From positions 62,001 through 126,000 of the forward strand of contig VXBP01005168.1 of the NCBI GenBank assembly GCA_013400115.1: a DNA stretch of 64,000 bases, written 5' to 3'. Of this stretch, positions 47,465-59,286 are shown piece after piece (positions within the stretch are counted from its first letter, which is position 1; each line of letters opens with the position of its first letter). The notes under the pieces were generated by a model. The model had not been told where the DNA came from. It was given only the letters and a program-made list of their open reading frames with translations, and did not search any database. The position numbers and the translations under genes are program-made. Origin of the DNA: Rhinopomastus cyanomelas. Lineage: Eukaryota; Chordata; Aves; Bucerotiformes; Rhinopomastidae.

Positions 47465-47822
47465 AAGGAACTTAAATAGTCCTGTGGAGAATGGTTGAAG
47501 AAACTGGGGTTGTTTGGTCCGGAGAAAAAGGAGGCCAAGGGGAGACGTTATAACAGCTACTTGATAGGACGTTGTAGTGAAGTGGTTGTTGGTTTCTTCT
47601 TCCAAGTAACAAGTGATAGGATGACAAGAAATGGGTTCAAGTTGCATCTGGGATAGTTTAGGTTGAATATTAGGAAAAACCTTGCAGTCTAAAGGGTTGT
47701 AAAGCATTGGAACAGTCTGCCCAAGGAAGTGGTGGAGTTGCCACCTTTGCAAGTATTTAAAATACTTACACCTGTAGGTATGGTGCTTAGGGACATGTTT
47801 CGGTGGTGACCCAGTAATGCTG
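47465..47822 (+). mobile_element. CR1 LINE, left part, split by an LTR
   Basis: Plus-strand CR1 C-terminal coding region with many indels: GAAACTGGGGTTGTTTGGTC, then AATATTAGGAAAAACCTTG, then a 'HWNSLPKEVVELPPL'-like region. It runs to GGTGCTTAGGGACATG in the 3' untranslated region, where the LTR begins. The rest of the element continues at 48353. Confidence 0.85.
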
Positions 47823-48352
47823 TGTTGCAGTTTGAGCACTGCTAGAACCCCTAGAAGTGCTTTCATGAGGAAGAAAAGTTTTGTTGTGTTCTGGGGGACC
47901 TACTCCGGTTACACAGGTCACAGGACCTCCCCCCCCGGCAGGGTCTGTCTTGGGACCTGCCCCGAAGGGCGGGCTGGGNCCATCCCGAGAGCATTGAGGA
48001 TGCATGTCTGCTGCACCGAGGGATGCAGTTGTGGGCGCTGAGAAACTCAGGCCATCCCGGACTGACATGTTTTCCTTCCCAGGTCTCTAAATTAGAAGAA
48101 GATCCAAGGCCCAAACTGGAGTGGTTTACCATTCTACTTTCTCAGGTTCTGTGAGGGCATTAACGACAGAGTTTCCAGTTTGTATGCACCGTCTTGCATA
48201 ACCTTTTTCTGTGTATAGTTACTGTTAATAAATCTTTCTGGAGTTTCCCTAAGCCATCAATTGTCTGGTGAATTTTATCCGAGATGCCACTGAGACCTCA
48301 CTGCTTTGCTTTTCTTTCTCAGATATTAAATTGTGGTCCTGAACCCACCACA
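47823..48352 (+). mobile_element. Solo LTR, family A (copy 4), with perfect target duplication
   Basis: The LTR runs from TGTTGCAGTTTGAG to GAACCCACCACA (530 bp). It is flanked on both sides by TGCTG (47818-47822 and 48353-48357), and the CR1 on each side reads continuously across it. This fixes both ends of the family A LTR and shows a 5-bp target duplication, the size usual for ERVL-like (class III) elements. There is no internal region, so it is a solo LTR left by recombination. A poly-C run near 47929-47936 lies in the GC-rich part and one undetermined base (N) is at 47979. Confidence 0.93.
48227..48232 (+). promoter_or_regulatory. LTR polyadenylation signal
   Basis: AATAAA lies 120 bp before the LTR's 3' end, where the R/U5 boundary is expected. 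It supports reading the LTR on the plus strand. In copies 2 and 3 this position is changed (AACAAA and CATAAA respectively). Confidence 0.65.
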
Positions 48353-48420
48353 TGCTGGATTAACAGTTCAATTGGGTCTTAAAGATCTCTTCCAACCAAA
48401 TGATTCTGTGACTCTGTTCT
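48353..48420 (+). mobile_element. CR1 LINE, right part, split by an LTR
   Basis: Continues the CR1 broken at 47822: TGCTGGATTAACAGTTCAAT, TTAAAGATCTCTTCCAACC and a short TGATTCTGTGACTCTG tail. Confidence 0.88.
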
Positions 48421-50086
48421 GTATCTGTGAGTTTTATAATGTTTAGGGACACAGGCTGTAAACAAAAGGCTTCAGGTAGTGATAGAAACTCTCTCAGATT
48501 TATTTGCATTTGTAATGCAAAACTCTCTTCCTATTCAGAAGAGTGACTGTCCTAAAATTGCTTTGGGAATTATATCTGGCCTGAATTCCTGAACCCAGTC
48601 TGGGCATTGGCTGAGAGACTGTTAAAAACCCAGGACAAAATGGGTGCATGGAACATACCTTTCATCATAGGACACTAGTGTGATCATAGCCAGAGGTTAC
48701 TCCTCACTCTGCTTCTGATACTTCTTATTAATCTGTGAATCTGGTCCCAGCACAAATAATTAAGAATTGATGACTTGATTTAATGCTAAGGAGAAGTACT
48801 CCCTGTCATGAAAAAAGAGAACTGCAAATTATTATTCTTATAAAGGAGAAGGACTCCTGACAGTGATGTTAACAGATTGTTGCACTGAACATGGCAAAGC
48901 TCTGCAATGTGGAAGAAGTTTTTATGGTTAAAGCTCATTATAGATTCAGATACACACTTTAGAAAGCCAATCTACATTTTTAAAAGCTCTAGGGAAACTT
49001 AGTATATCTTTTTATACATGAATTTATCTGAACTTAGGTTTCTCCACTGGAATTTGCACATACTGAACAAAAGATTGAAACAATGGCACCATTTTTTCTT
49101 GCAAAATTTGTAATTATGCTAGTGAGACACTGGGAGCAATGACATGTGCAAAGCAACTCGGAACATAGTAAAGTGGGTCTTACATGTGTGTAAATTCTGA
49201 AGTACTCTTTATTGTGAGTGACTGTTGGGATAGACTATATATATATGATCAACTTTCAGGCTCAAGGTCAGAGGGGAAGCTGCTCAGCACTAAGTGATGG
49301 AGTCTGCCACCTCACCCAAGTGAATGAGTTTGAGCTGTCATCAAGAATATATTCTTCATCCTCAGATTTACAAGTCTTCAAGCTAGAGGAGTTGTTAGGT
49401 GATTTGGTCTCTGTCTGACAAGATGAGAGATTTTATACAGTTTTATAGAGTTGAGGCTCCTCTTCTGAATGGCACAGGTCTTTCATAGATCCATGGTCAG
49501 TTGCATGCAAATCTTTTGCATACCTTTACTGATTAGACAAAACTAATGGAGCTGGAATAGCTAACACAAAGGGATGGGCTGTTTACCAGTGATGCTGAGG
49601 CAGGAACTTGTTTGGGTTTTGTATCATACAGAAGTAACTTTCAATTTTAAGGATTCTCCATGTTCTTTGCTCTGACCACCAGCATTTATTTGATTAACTA
49701 ACTAGAGGCATAGCCTATCTCTCATGGGTGAATATATCTGCTAAGATTTAGAAACAGCAGCTATGATCCATAGAGGCTTTCTGGGCAACATGAGTGTCTT
49801 GGTAAGTGTTATCCAGAGTCTGAATGAAAAATCTCTTCTGTGATGCTGCAGATTCTATTTCTTTTCAAGCACTTAATGGACCTTGCTTTTGGGCTTTCAT
49901 ATCTTTCAGCCCAGGATTATATTCATTCCTGTGGATACTTCTAACTATCCATGACTCAATAGAAAACAATCTTGTGAATTTTCAGGGGCTAGTAAGCGTG
50001 CTGGACCTCATTCAGGGCAGAACTTCTGTTCTTGTATCATCTGTCCACATTTGTGATCATTTTTGAGTGGTCATTCTCTGACAAAC
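48421..50086. other. Unique sequence, no gene seen
   Basis: About 1.7 kb with a short TATATATATATG run at 49238-49248. No repeat ends or exon-like frames. Confidence 0.45.
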
Positions 50087-50905
50087 TGTCATGGTTTGAG
50101 TTGGGCTGGGGTCTGGTAACTGGGGATAGGGACTTAAAATTGTGCTAGTAAGAAATATTGGGAAATGGGAAGAAAACTGTCCTCCAGGCAAAGAAGCCAC
50201 CAATGGCTCGGCCAATCAGCACCTTTGTGAATGAATATATTTGGGCTGAGAAATATGCTTTTGCAGACTTGGGGACTGGTTTTCCATTTGCTTCAGAGGT
50301 TTGGGTTTTTTCTTTTAGGAGCTCCCATTTTTATGTTGGAATGAAGGGAGAGGCAGCCACGCTGCAACTCCAGCTCTGTGGAGGAAGCAGGAGGGGGAAG
50401 ACCTCATGGACAGCCCTCACCTCTGCATGTGGTGAAGGGTGGTGGTAAACGAGTGGTTATCCAGAGCTGAGAGAGCTGGCATAGCAGAGCTGGTAGTGCT
50501 CTGGAAGCCACAATGGCAAGAGGATTTGTATCAGAACAGTTTGGTGGTGAAATATCCTGGGAGAATCCCTTGTCACGGATGGAGACAAGACTGAAGAATG
50601 TGTCTGGGCAAAGGGGGGCTCTCCTCATGCTGCTACTTGAAAGGACTCCATTAGGGATCTATTCTCCTGAGAGCTTGTTATTGCTGGGATTCTTGAAAGA
50701 GCAAATTACTAGTCCCTGTTTTGTATGGCTGCTGGTTTGTTTTGTGTGGGGGGGAAATGGGGGGCTTCTTGTTGAAAGTAAATTTTAATTGCTTCCTTGA
50801 GTCCAGTTCTCTCTTTTTTTAGCCTATTAAACTCATAAATTGCAGTTAAGCCCTCCCTATCTTTTAGTTTATTAGCACTTTGCTAATTAGGCTAAGTAGA
50901 ATTCA
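50087..50905 (+). mobile_element. LTR, family B (copy 2)
   Basis: Starts TGTCATGGTTTGAG, a classic bird ERV LTR start. The 3' part has CTATTAAACTC (a weak polyadenylation-type signal), then AAGCCCTCCCTATCTTTTAG, then a TTAGCACTTTGCTAATTAG stretch shared with 37991-38820. The 5' flank ACAAAC (50081-50086) recurs exactly at 50945-50950, but the base pattern before the second copy is not a usual LTR end, so the 3' boundary is left approximate. The frames at 50158-50448 and 50513-50788 lie in the LTR and are not genes. Confidence 0.65.
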
Positions 50906-51754
50906 TCCCAGACCTGCTGCTCAACTAGTGACGTCAAAATGCTTACAAACTGTGTAGCAGGTGTCTTGAAAATTATAACAGATATCCTGTGATCAGTAAA
51001 GATAATATATGACAACCTATCAACTGACAATCCACAAGAAGCCTTTAGGTTTAGGAAAAATTTCTATTCAATGATTTTAAAGCAACTTCTCCATCTAAAA
51101 AAATAACTGCAGTTACACAAAACAGTGCACCCTGCCATCATAAGTTCTGAAAGGAGTGAGGGTTTTTTGTATTAAAGTGCTCTCATATCCTGATCTGAAA
51201 TGTCAAAGAGGCTGATTTTTGGAACGATATTCATGAATTTAAGAGGCTTTCAAAGAAAAAGGGGAAAAAAAATTGTAGTTGGGAGAATGGAAAATAAAAT
51301 GTCACTGGGAAACATCTTCTTAAAGTAGTAGTTTCATAATTATGAAAATAAATTTAGCATAATAAATTAAAAAGTTAACATTTTTGGTGGGGTTAGTAGA
51401 ATTGTGCAAAGAGACCATGACCAGTTGGACAGCTAAGTGTAAAAAAAGATGGTGTGACTTTAAAAATCCTTTCTAAACCAGAATTATTTTGTTTAAAATA
51501 TATTACAACTCTGTTTTTCTGTTGCTATACCACTGCATTCCTTCCCTTAGCCACCAGTAGGAAGCAATGAACTAACAGTTACCAAGACACAATACGGTTC
51601 CATTTAATCTGTAACAGTTTTTGCTATCACTGATGTCCTTGGGTGATGCTTAGGATGACCTAAAATAGGGAGTCATCCTACACAATTCCTTAATGTATTG
51701 TGCCATACTGAGTAATTTTTTATTCATGGTTCTAAGGCTACGGTCAGGCTGGGG
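50906..51754. other. Unique sequence, no gene seen
   Basis: AT-rich DNA with poly-A stretches near 51262-51272. Confidence 0.45.
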
Positions 51755-52178
51755 AAGGGACTTAAGGGAAAGCCTGATGAGGAGAGGCTGAGGGAGATTG
51801 CAGTGTTTAGCCTGGAGAAGAGGAGACTCAGGGGGACTTCATCACTCTCTATAATTACCTGAAGGGAGGTTGTAGTCAGGTGGAGATAGGGCTCTTCTCC
51901 CAGGCAATGAGTAGCAGAATGAGAGGACAGTGCCTGAGGCTGCTAGGGGAGGGTTAGGTTGGATATTAGGAAGCTCTTCCTCACAGAAAAAGTGATCAGA
52001 CACTGGAATAGACTGCCCAGGGCAGTGGTGGAATCCCCATACCTGGAGGTATTCAAGGACAGACTCATGGTGGCCCTTAGTGCCCTGGTCTGGCCGATGA
52101 GGTAATATTAGGCCATAGGCTGGGCTTGATGAACTCAGAGGTCTTTTCCAGCCTCAATGATTCTATGTGATTCTGTGG
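51755..52178 (+). mobile_element. CR1 LINE fragment
   Basis: Plus-strand copy from the 'ERLREIAVFSLEKRRL' region (a base is lost nearby) to a 3' end with GTGCCCTGGTCTGGCCGATG and ATTAGGCCATAGGCTGGGC, the same subfamily type as 19222-19421. The tail is CAATGATTCTATGTGATTCT. Confidence 0.9.
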
Positions 52179-52189
52179 ACAGATGTCAT

Positions 52190-52547
52190 ACACTTTTTTG
52201 CTGTGGAATGTTTAATGTTTATAAATGTGTAAAGGGCAGGTGTCAGGAGGATGGAGCCAGGCTCTGCTCAGTGGCATCCAATGATAGGACAAGGGGCAGT
52301 GGGTGTGAGCTGGAACATAAGAAGTTCCACATAAGATGAGAAGAAACTTCATCATGGTGAGGGTGACAGAGCACAGGAACAGACTGCCATGGAGAGCTGT
52401 GGAGTCTCCTTCTCTGGAGACATTTAAAACCCACCTGTACATGGTCCTGTGCAACCATGTAGAGGTTCCTGCTGTGGTGGGGGGGATTGGACTGGAAGAT
52501 CTTTCGAGGTGTCTTCCAATGTCTAATATTCTGTGATGCTGTGATAT
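52190..52547 (+). mobile_element. CR1 LINE fragment, tandem to the previous
   Basis: Follows the previous CR1 by about 15-20 bp in the same direction. It covers the 'GRCQEDGARLCSVASNDRTR' region (frame 52157-52339) through the 3' end with GGGGGATTGGACTGGAAGAT and a short ATTCTGTGATGCTGTG tail. Confidence 0.9.
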
Positions 52548-53770
52548 TTATTTGAGAAAGGGGTTGTTTCTGGAGGCTTATTGTCATTTTCATGAAAGTA
52601 ATTTCTAGTGTATATCTTCAGGATCTATATAAAACTTTTCAGATATGTCTTCTCTTGTGGATTGAACTATGCATGTCACTCACAAGAGAGAAGTAACAAT
52701 ATATTTGTTGATACAAAACAGTGATTTAACAACTTTTGACCAGTCAATGTGACTTTTTAACAAGATTCTATGGTGAAGCAAATGGGAGTGTTAGTTGCAT
52801 GGAGGACAGGGTCAGACAGAGCTGTCAGAAGACCCTCCCATTTAAAAGACTCTATGTGCACAGTCAATCTTTACGTTACCTTAATGAAGCTTCAGCATTT
52901 TGCATGCTGTCAGCTATTTACTGAAGATCTGTTGAGGTGAGGAATATCTCAACCTTGAGGAGTCCCTGTACAAGAGATGATCCTGGTGTGCAGCCAGATT
53001 TGTGGTAGGATTGCTCCAAGAGCTCTTGGGCTGCCTACTATTTATGTGGTAAGATGATTGATTCAGTCATATTTACATAGAAACTTGCAGTTGAGGTCAC
53101 TGTTTAAGTTCACTCTTGGTTATTGTATGTTATCTGTTTCCCCAGAATCCATATTGAGCAGGATGGAATCATCACACCCAGAGGCACTGTTATGCATCAT
53201 TAGCTCAGAAGAGAGTGCAGGAGATAGGGGACATGTTGATGGGATTGAAGCACGCTGTCACACTTTCCGTATAACTTCAGCAGATATTGAGAATTTGTGT
53301 TGACAGTTAATACTTTAATACTTAAAATATTCAATGCACTTCTAGCTTTTCATATGCTCTTCATTGAATATTATCAGCAAGTGTTTAATAATTTACATGA
53401 GCAGTGCCTCGCTAAGTATTCTGTCAACTTTATTTATTGTCCAAGTGATTAGGAAGTTGACCAGTGAAGTTCAGTATTATGAATTTATGGAGAAAATCTC
53501 TATTTTTTTTCTTATGTTGAAAGCTTCCACTGAAACATTAATAGAAGCTTTATCTACTGATTTGACTGGCCTTCAGGGCCTATCACAAAAGTGTTTTATT
53601 TTTGTCCCACATTTCTTGTCTTCCTCTGTTCATATACCAATTCACTGTGAAAATAACACACATTAACAATTTCCCCAGCTTTTTCCATCACACATTCCTT
53701 GTCAACGTCCGGAGAAGGTTGTATCCAAGCTGGCTGTGCATTTACGACAGGATGTGTTTTTGAGTAGCAA
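52548..53770. other. Unique sequence, no gene seen
   Basis: About 1.2 kb. The 81-codon frame 53058-53303 and the 100-codon frame 53364-53666 have no motif I can name. Confidence 0.4.
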
Positions 53771-53965
53771 TGGGGATGACAGACGTAGCACTGGAATGGG
53801 ATGCCTGGGGGGTTGTGGAATTCCTTCTCTGGAGATGTTTAAAACCCTCCTGGACATGTTCCTGTGCAGTTTGATCTAGGGAGTTCTGCTGTGGCAGGGG
53901 GATTGGGTTGGATGATCCTTTGAGGTCCCTTCCAATCCCTAATCTTCTGTGGTTCTGTGGTTTGG
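53771..53965 (+). mobile_element. CR1 LINE 3' fragment
   Basis: Plus-strand copy with TAGCACTGGAATGGGATG, TGGACATGTTCCTGTGC and TGGATGATCCTTTGAGGTCC, and a diverged tail (CTTCTGTGGTTCTGTGG). About 320 bp of unique DNA follows. Confidence 0.88.
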
Positions 53966-54281
53966 AGAATGCCATTTACTTTTTCTTGAATTTAAACAGA
54001 TATATAGAAGGGCAAATACTGCCTACCTGGAAAAACTAAGAAAATATTTTTTGATACAGAGCTTGCCTTCCTTTACTTTCTTTCCAAAATACTTGTTTGT
54101 GAGAGGAGAGATGTGACTGTGACGAGGAGAAAAGCCAGCATGAAAATAGACAAATGTTTTACTGGTTGCATGGTGCTTAAAAACACGAGACTAGCTGTTC
54201 CATTAGATTCTTTACCTCTGTATCTATTAAATATGCAAATTGCCTTCACTATTAAGATTTTTGTACCATAACTAAAGAATA

Positions 54282-54362
54282 GAGATTGGAAGGGACCTCA
54301 AAAGATCATCTAGTCCAATCCCCCTGACACAGCAGGATCACCTAGACCAAGTCACACAGGAT
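54282..54362 (-). mobile_element. CR1 LINE 3' scrap
   Basis: Reversed CR1 3' end: GATTGGAAGGGACCTCAAAA, then CACCTAGACCAAGTCACACAGG. Its tandem tail is missing and it stops at 54362. Confidence 0.82.
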
Positions 54363-54584
54363 GATGGTGTGATGAGCTCCAGGTTGTTTTACTGATGCAC
54401 ATCACAAATTTCTAGCAATGTATCGAGGAAAAAGCTTTAGCTAAAAATGTTGACAAAATTAATTCTCCGTCAGTTTTGGCTGGTATGTTCAAAACAGTCT
54501 TCAACAGGGATCTGTACACAATTATAATAGAAGGAATATTATAGGCTCTGGGTAATGTGATCTGATTGAGGATGTTTCTGTTCA

Positions 54585-54692
54585 TTTCAGGAGGTTGTAC
54601 TAGATGACTTTTGGAGAACCCTTCCAACCTCTAATGATTCTATAATTCTGTGATTCTATGATTCTATGATTCCATGATTCTATGATTCTGTG
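54585..54692 (+). mobile_element. CR1 LINE 3' scrap with an expanded tail
   Basis: The last 50 bp of CR1 (AGGAGGTTGTACTAGATGAC, CTTCCAACCTCTAATG) followed by about seven 8-bp tail units (ATTCTATG variants) at 54634-54692. Most other copies have two or three units. It faces the minus-strand scrap at 54282-54362. Confidence 0.88.
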
Positions 54693-55290
54693 AAATAGGC
54701 TTTCTAATGCTTTTGTGTTTTACTGTCTGACCATAAGATATTTTTACATCCCATTAGAATTTTCCTCGTTTTTTCCTGTTAGCAACAATAGTTTGCCTTT
54801 TTTTCTGTTTTGCAGTGGTTTTTTTTCCCATCAAACATTAAGACACTTACAGCCACATTGGCCATATTTTGTCCATGACTCTTTATTTCTGAGCCCTCCA
54901 GCCCATTGCATTCTAATTATAGTGTCTTTCAGAATTCCCTGGCTGAAGCATTACTTCAGAACTAACTCACACAGAAAAGTGGCTCCCATTGAGTTAGCAG
55001 CACTAAAAAACTTATTCCTTGGAGGTCTCCATCTCTAATGTTAATTCAGCCTGAATCTGCTTAGCTCGTTAGGTCTGACAGGATTGCAATCCCCAGTGGC
55101 ATAACTGCTTGAAGACTGTGGATTTGACAAGTCTGTTGTTCAATATCATAACCTTCTAATGGAAGAATGATCAGGCTGACAGGGATTGACTGAAAATGCT
55201 CATTACAAATACATTAATTAAAAATTCTGTAATAATATCTTCTCTTTAGGATGTTGAATGACATTAAAAATGTCTCTTGGAATATATTTA
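54693..55290. other. Unique sequence, no gene seen
   Basis: The 107-codon plus frame 54715-55038 is phenylalanine/leucine-rich with no domain I recognise. It sits in T-rich DNA and is likely chance. Confidence 0.4.
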
Positions 55291-55508
55291 ATCATAGAAT
55301 TATAGAATGGCCCAGGTTGATAGGAACCTCCTAATCCAACCCCCCCTGCAGTGAGCAGGGACAGCCTCAACTAGATCATGTTGCCCACAGCTTTGTCCAG
55401 CCTCACCATGAAGATCTCCATAGATGTGGCCTCAGCTGCCTCCCTGGGCAACCTGTTCCAGTGTTTGACCACCCTCCTGCTAAAGATCCTATTCCTAATA
55501 TCCAATTT
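55291..55508 (-). mobile_element. CR1 LINE fragment, old subfamily
   Basis: Reversed copy starting ATCATAGAATTATAGAATGG, then GTGAGCAGGGACAGCCTCAA and CCTGGGCAACCTGTTCCAGT. A different subfamily from the young copies, like 13843-14058. Confidence 0.85.
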
Positions 55509-55984
55509 AACTATGTAATGTATAAATATCAATGCAACTGATTATTTATAAGAAATATATCTTATTCATTTCTTATGCAGTGCTTACCTATGTAGATTTC
55601 AAATGACAAGCAATGAAGAAAACAGCTTGCAAAATAAAGTTCTAACCTCTGAAGTAATGCATATTCTTTTAAAATATCTTAATATTTACTGATGTACCTG
55701 AATGAAGTGCTCATTCACAAGAATAGTAAGAACTATGACAAAGGAATAATCTTTAAGGCTCTGAATTTTACCCAGGCTAAAAATATTCTATGTTATTTTA
55801 CTAAATGGAGTCCTTCCAGCAATCTTTAAGATTGGACAGTCTTAATGATTTCTGTGCACTGAAAAACTGTTGATAAAGGTTTGCAGAAAGTCTTGAAGGT
55901 CTTTGAGAAAATCATAAGGGTTATTTGGCATGACAGTATATGAATGTAAATAAACTTTAGCAGCATTAGTAGTGTTGGTTTGGT
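55509..55984. other. Unique sequence, no gene seen
   Basis: AT-rich DNA with no recognised repeat end. Confidence 0.4.
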
Positions 55985-56620
55985 AGGTATAGGAGAAAGG
56001 GACCTAGGGCTGGTGGACAGTAGGATGACCATGAGCCAGCAATGTGCCCTTGTGGCTAGGAAGGCCAGTGGCATCCTGGGGTGGATCAGAACAGGGGGTG
56101 GTTAGCAGATCCAGAGAGGTTTTCCTCACCCTCTCCTCCACCCTGGTGAGACCATATCTGGAGTATTGTGTCCAGTTCTTGGCCCTCAGTTCCAGAAGGA
56201 CACCAAACTGCTTGAGAGAGCCTAGGGCAAAGCCACAAAGGTGATGAAAGGAGTAGAGCATCTCCCTGATGAGGAAAGGCAGAGGGAGCTGGTTCTCTGG
56301 AGCTTGGAGAAGAGGAGACTGAGAGGTTACCCCATTAATGTCTATAAATATTTGAAGGGTGGGTGTTAGGAGGATGGAGACAGGCTCTTCTCAGTCTTAT
56401 CTAATGACAGGACAAGGGGCAATGAGTATAAGCTGGAACAGAGGAGGTTCTACGTCAATATGAAGAGGAACTTCTTCCCAGTGAGTGTGATAGACCACTG
56501 GAAAGGTCTGTTCAGGGAGATTGTGGAGTCTCCTCTGGAGATGTTTGAAACCCACCTGGACATGTTCCTGTATGACTTGATCTAGGTGATCTTGTGGCAG
56601 GGGGATTGGACTAGTTGTAC
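55985..56620 (+). mobile_element. CR1 LINE, about 635 bp, tail missing
   Basis: Plus-strand ORF2 C-terminal region from the 'ERDLGLVDSRMTMSQQ' part (one codon lost) through 'TLVRPYLEYCVQFLA' (frame 56044-56244) to the 3' untranslated region. It stops at GGATTGGACTAG without the final 40 bp and tandem tail, so the 3' end was lost after insertion. Frames are broken in several places. Confidence 0.9.
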
Positions 56621-57030
56621 TCAACGTATGTATTAAGCCAACACTATGGTTCATTTTCACGTGTAAACTGACTCTCTGAGGACAATGGCACTAAGGTTCT
56701 TGAACAAGCTTTGACCTCTGGGGAAGCAGGCTGGGAAGCTCTGGGAAGGAGGTAAGACAATCTAGGTGAGATCCAAGGGAAAATTTGCATGGAGGTTGTC
56801 AGGGAAGCTGGAGGGCTTGTGATGAGCAGGTGGTATAGAGAAAGGAAGAACAGTAAGTGTTCCGGAGTCTCAATTCCATATCCCATACTGGAATAAGGTC
56901 AGATATCTACGCATGAAGATGAAGGATGTGGGAGCCCTCAGAGAGGCACCTCAGGCTAAACTTCATCGTATCATTTTCATAATTAGGCAAAATACCAAAG
57001 CTAACAGAATTTCAGAGCAGGACAGGTAGG
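56621..57030. other. Unique sequence, no gene seen
   Basis: Moderate GC content with no recognised repeat or frame of interest. Confidence 0.4.
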
Positions 57031-57265
57031 ATGAAATTTAAGTTAGACATCAGGAAAAATGTATTCATTGAAAGGGTCATCAAGCATTGCAGCAGGCTAC
57101 CCCAGGTGGTGGTTGAATCACTACCCTGGATGTGTTTACAAGTCATGTGTGGTACTAAAGGATGTGGTTTAGTAGTGAGCTGGGTAGACTTGGATTAATG
57201 GTTGGACTTCTGATCTTCTAGGTCTTTTTCAACCTAAATTATTCTATGACTCTACAATTCTGTAA
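57031..57265 (+). mobile_element. CR1 LINE 3' fragment, same subfamily as 44441-44687
   Basis: ATGAAATTTAAGTTAGACAT, then AGGCTACCCCAGGTGGTGG, and a 3' end with GGTTTAGTAGTGAGCTGGGT and TTAATGGTTGGACTTC. The tail is ATTCTATGACTCTACAATTC. Confidence 0.86.
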
Positions 57266-59286
57266 TGATTACAGTAACAGAAAGAGGACATTGTTCTGAA
57301 GGACTTCCACTCTGTTAAGCATGATAGAAACAGAATTTACCAGTAGTTTGCAGAACTCATTCCCTGAACACAAGCTTTTTATTGAGACTTCAGACAACTT
57401 TTCTCAAGGATCTGATAAAATATTTGAGATGCTTTTGGAACTGCAGTTAGCATTTAGAATATGACATATGAGTTCATGTACCTCACATAACTTTGAAATC
57501 CAGTCATTATTTTATCTGTAGTTGTGAAGTTATAGTGGTTACCTCTTAGAACAGCAATTTTTATCAGAAAATATCAGAGGTTGTATAATAGAAGAAGCCA
57601 GTGTTAGTTCTTTAAATAATTGTAGTGCAAAAGTTTTTCCTGAATTGATGGGCAAATTCAGCAGATGAAGGCTTCCTTTATGCCCACCTTTTCTCCCATA
57701 GTAAGGTAATAGGTTCTGTACAGTGTTTTTATATTGGTTTTTCTTTTTATGAGCTGGAATATCCATCAAAGAACTCCAGGCAATGCCACTCAGTTGATGA
57801 AGACTCTTTTACTCGCTGCTCTGGCCGCAGCTGCTTTGTAGTAACTGTATACTATAAACCTTAATTTATCTGATACTACAGCAGCCTTGTACTGCTTGAT
57901 TTCATTGTAATGAATAAAAGCACTGTACCTGCAGAGTTGTCAAGCCATTATTTCTGATATTAAAGAGAACATATGATTTCATAATCCTTTCATTTCTATT
58001 TTAGACATAGTTAATATTTTCAAGATTTAAGCACCACAAGTGCCCTATGGAACAAGACAAACATTGTAAAGTGGGCTTTCTTCTCTATAGAGCTTAACAA
58101 ATTTCTTTTGTTTAGTTCCATGAGTTAAGTTTTGAGGGAGTGACCCCTGACATATGATATCTTAGGGAACCAATCCAGCATCCTTTCCCTTGGCAATGTA
58201 GAAAACACTCCTAGCTAGCAAGCTGCCTCCTGCTCTTTTCCTTTTGGCTGCTGGACTGCACAGGGATACAGCATGCCTCCTGCTCAGGAATTGTTTAAAA
58301 AACCTGTATCCCTTATGCTGTCTTGTAACTCCTGCCCTTATTACCTCTCTGCTATATTTTCACTGTTGTTCCTGTTTTCTCCCTGTTCCCTTGCAGATGT
58401 CTTTGCTGCCTGACCAAAAAAAAAAGGTTTAATTTATCTCAGATCTGATCAACTGATTAACTGTTATCAGTAGTTTAAGGATTTACCAATTAATTCAGCT
58501 AATGTGCTAGTGAGCTGAAACAAAGACAAAACAAGGATGATTCAAAACCTACGTATAAATCGCAGGCAAAACCAAAAAGAAATGGACTTGATTTGGAAAG
58601 AAACATCAAGACAAATTTCATTCACCACACAGGTAAATTAAAAAACATACTTTTCTTTTTATCAACTTAAATATGTATAATAATTCAAGCTGTCAGAGGC
58701 TGCAGAACAGCATATATCCATATCTTGTGTGACTAGTGGTTTAAGCTGTCAACTTTGTCTATAATAATTTATTAATTAGTTGTAGAAACAAGTAGATAAA
58801 AATAAATGTACTCAAGGTTTCTGCAACAAAAAGTAGATTGTGATTTGTCTCCACTTCCCTCATTTTGGAACAGATTTGGTAGAGAAGTGTAGAGACTTGG
58901 GAAGACCTCCATACTTCTTGTAGCTATTCCATGGTTCTATCAGTAAAGGGTTCAGTAGCTTTTGAAGCAAGTTTGCGTCAGGATTTTATGGCATGTATTA
59001 AACATGAGAGCTCTGACAAATAACAGTGGCTATCCTGGGTTGGGTGATCCATGTGTATGTTGACAAACTTCAGATTGCAGAGCTTCAAATTAATGCAGGG
59101 AAAGAAGGGAGACGAAAGGCAACTTCTGATGACTTGTAATATAAAAATATGGAAAGGATCAGAGAAGCACCAAGGACCTTCTGATTACTTGTGTTGGGTA
59201 AATAAAGTCTGTGTAATTTATTGTTGCAATTGTAATGTAGACAATGAAATAAAAATCTGAAGTGATTTTACTCTGTGAATCTGGTC
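57266..59286. other. Unique sequence, no gene seen
   Basis: About 2 kb. A segment at 57780-57950 is somewhat less AT-rich and ends with AATGAATAAAAGCACTGTAC, which might be an old repeat or terminal-exon-like piece, but I cannot identify it. Confidence 0.35.

Noticed and set aside
57780..57950. Possible terminal exon ending with an AATAAA signal
   Set aside because: No open frame, splice acceptor or conserved peptide could be supported, so only the sequence was noted.
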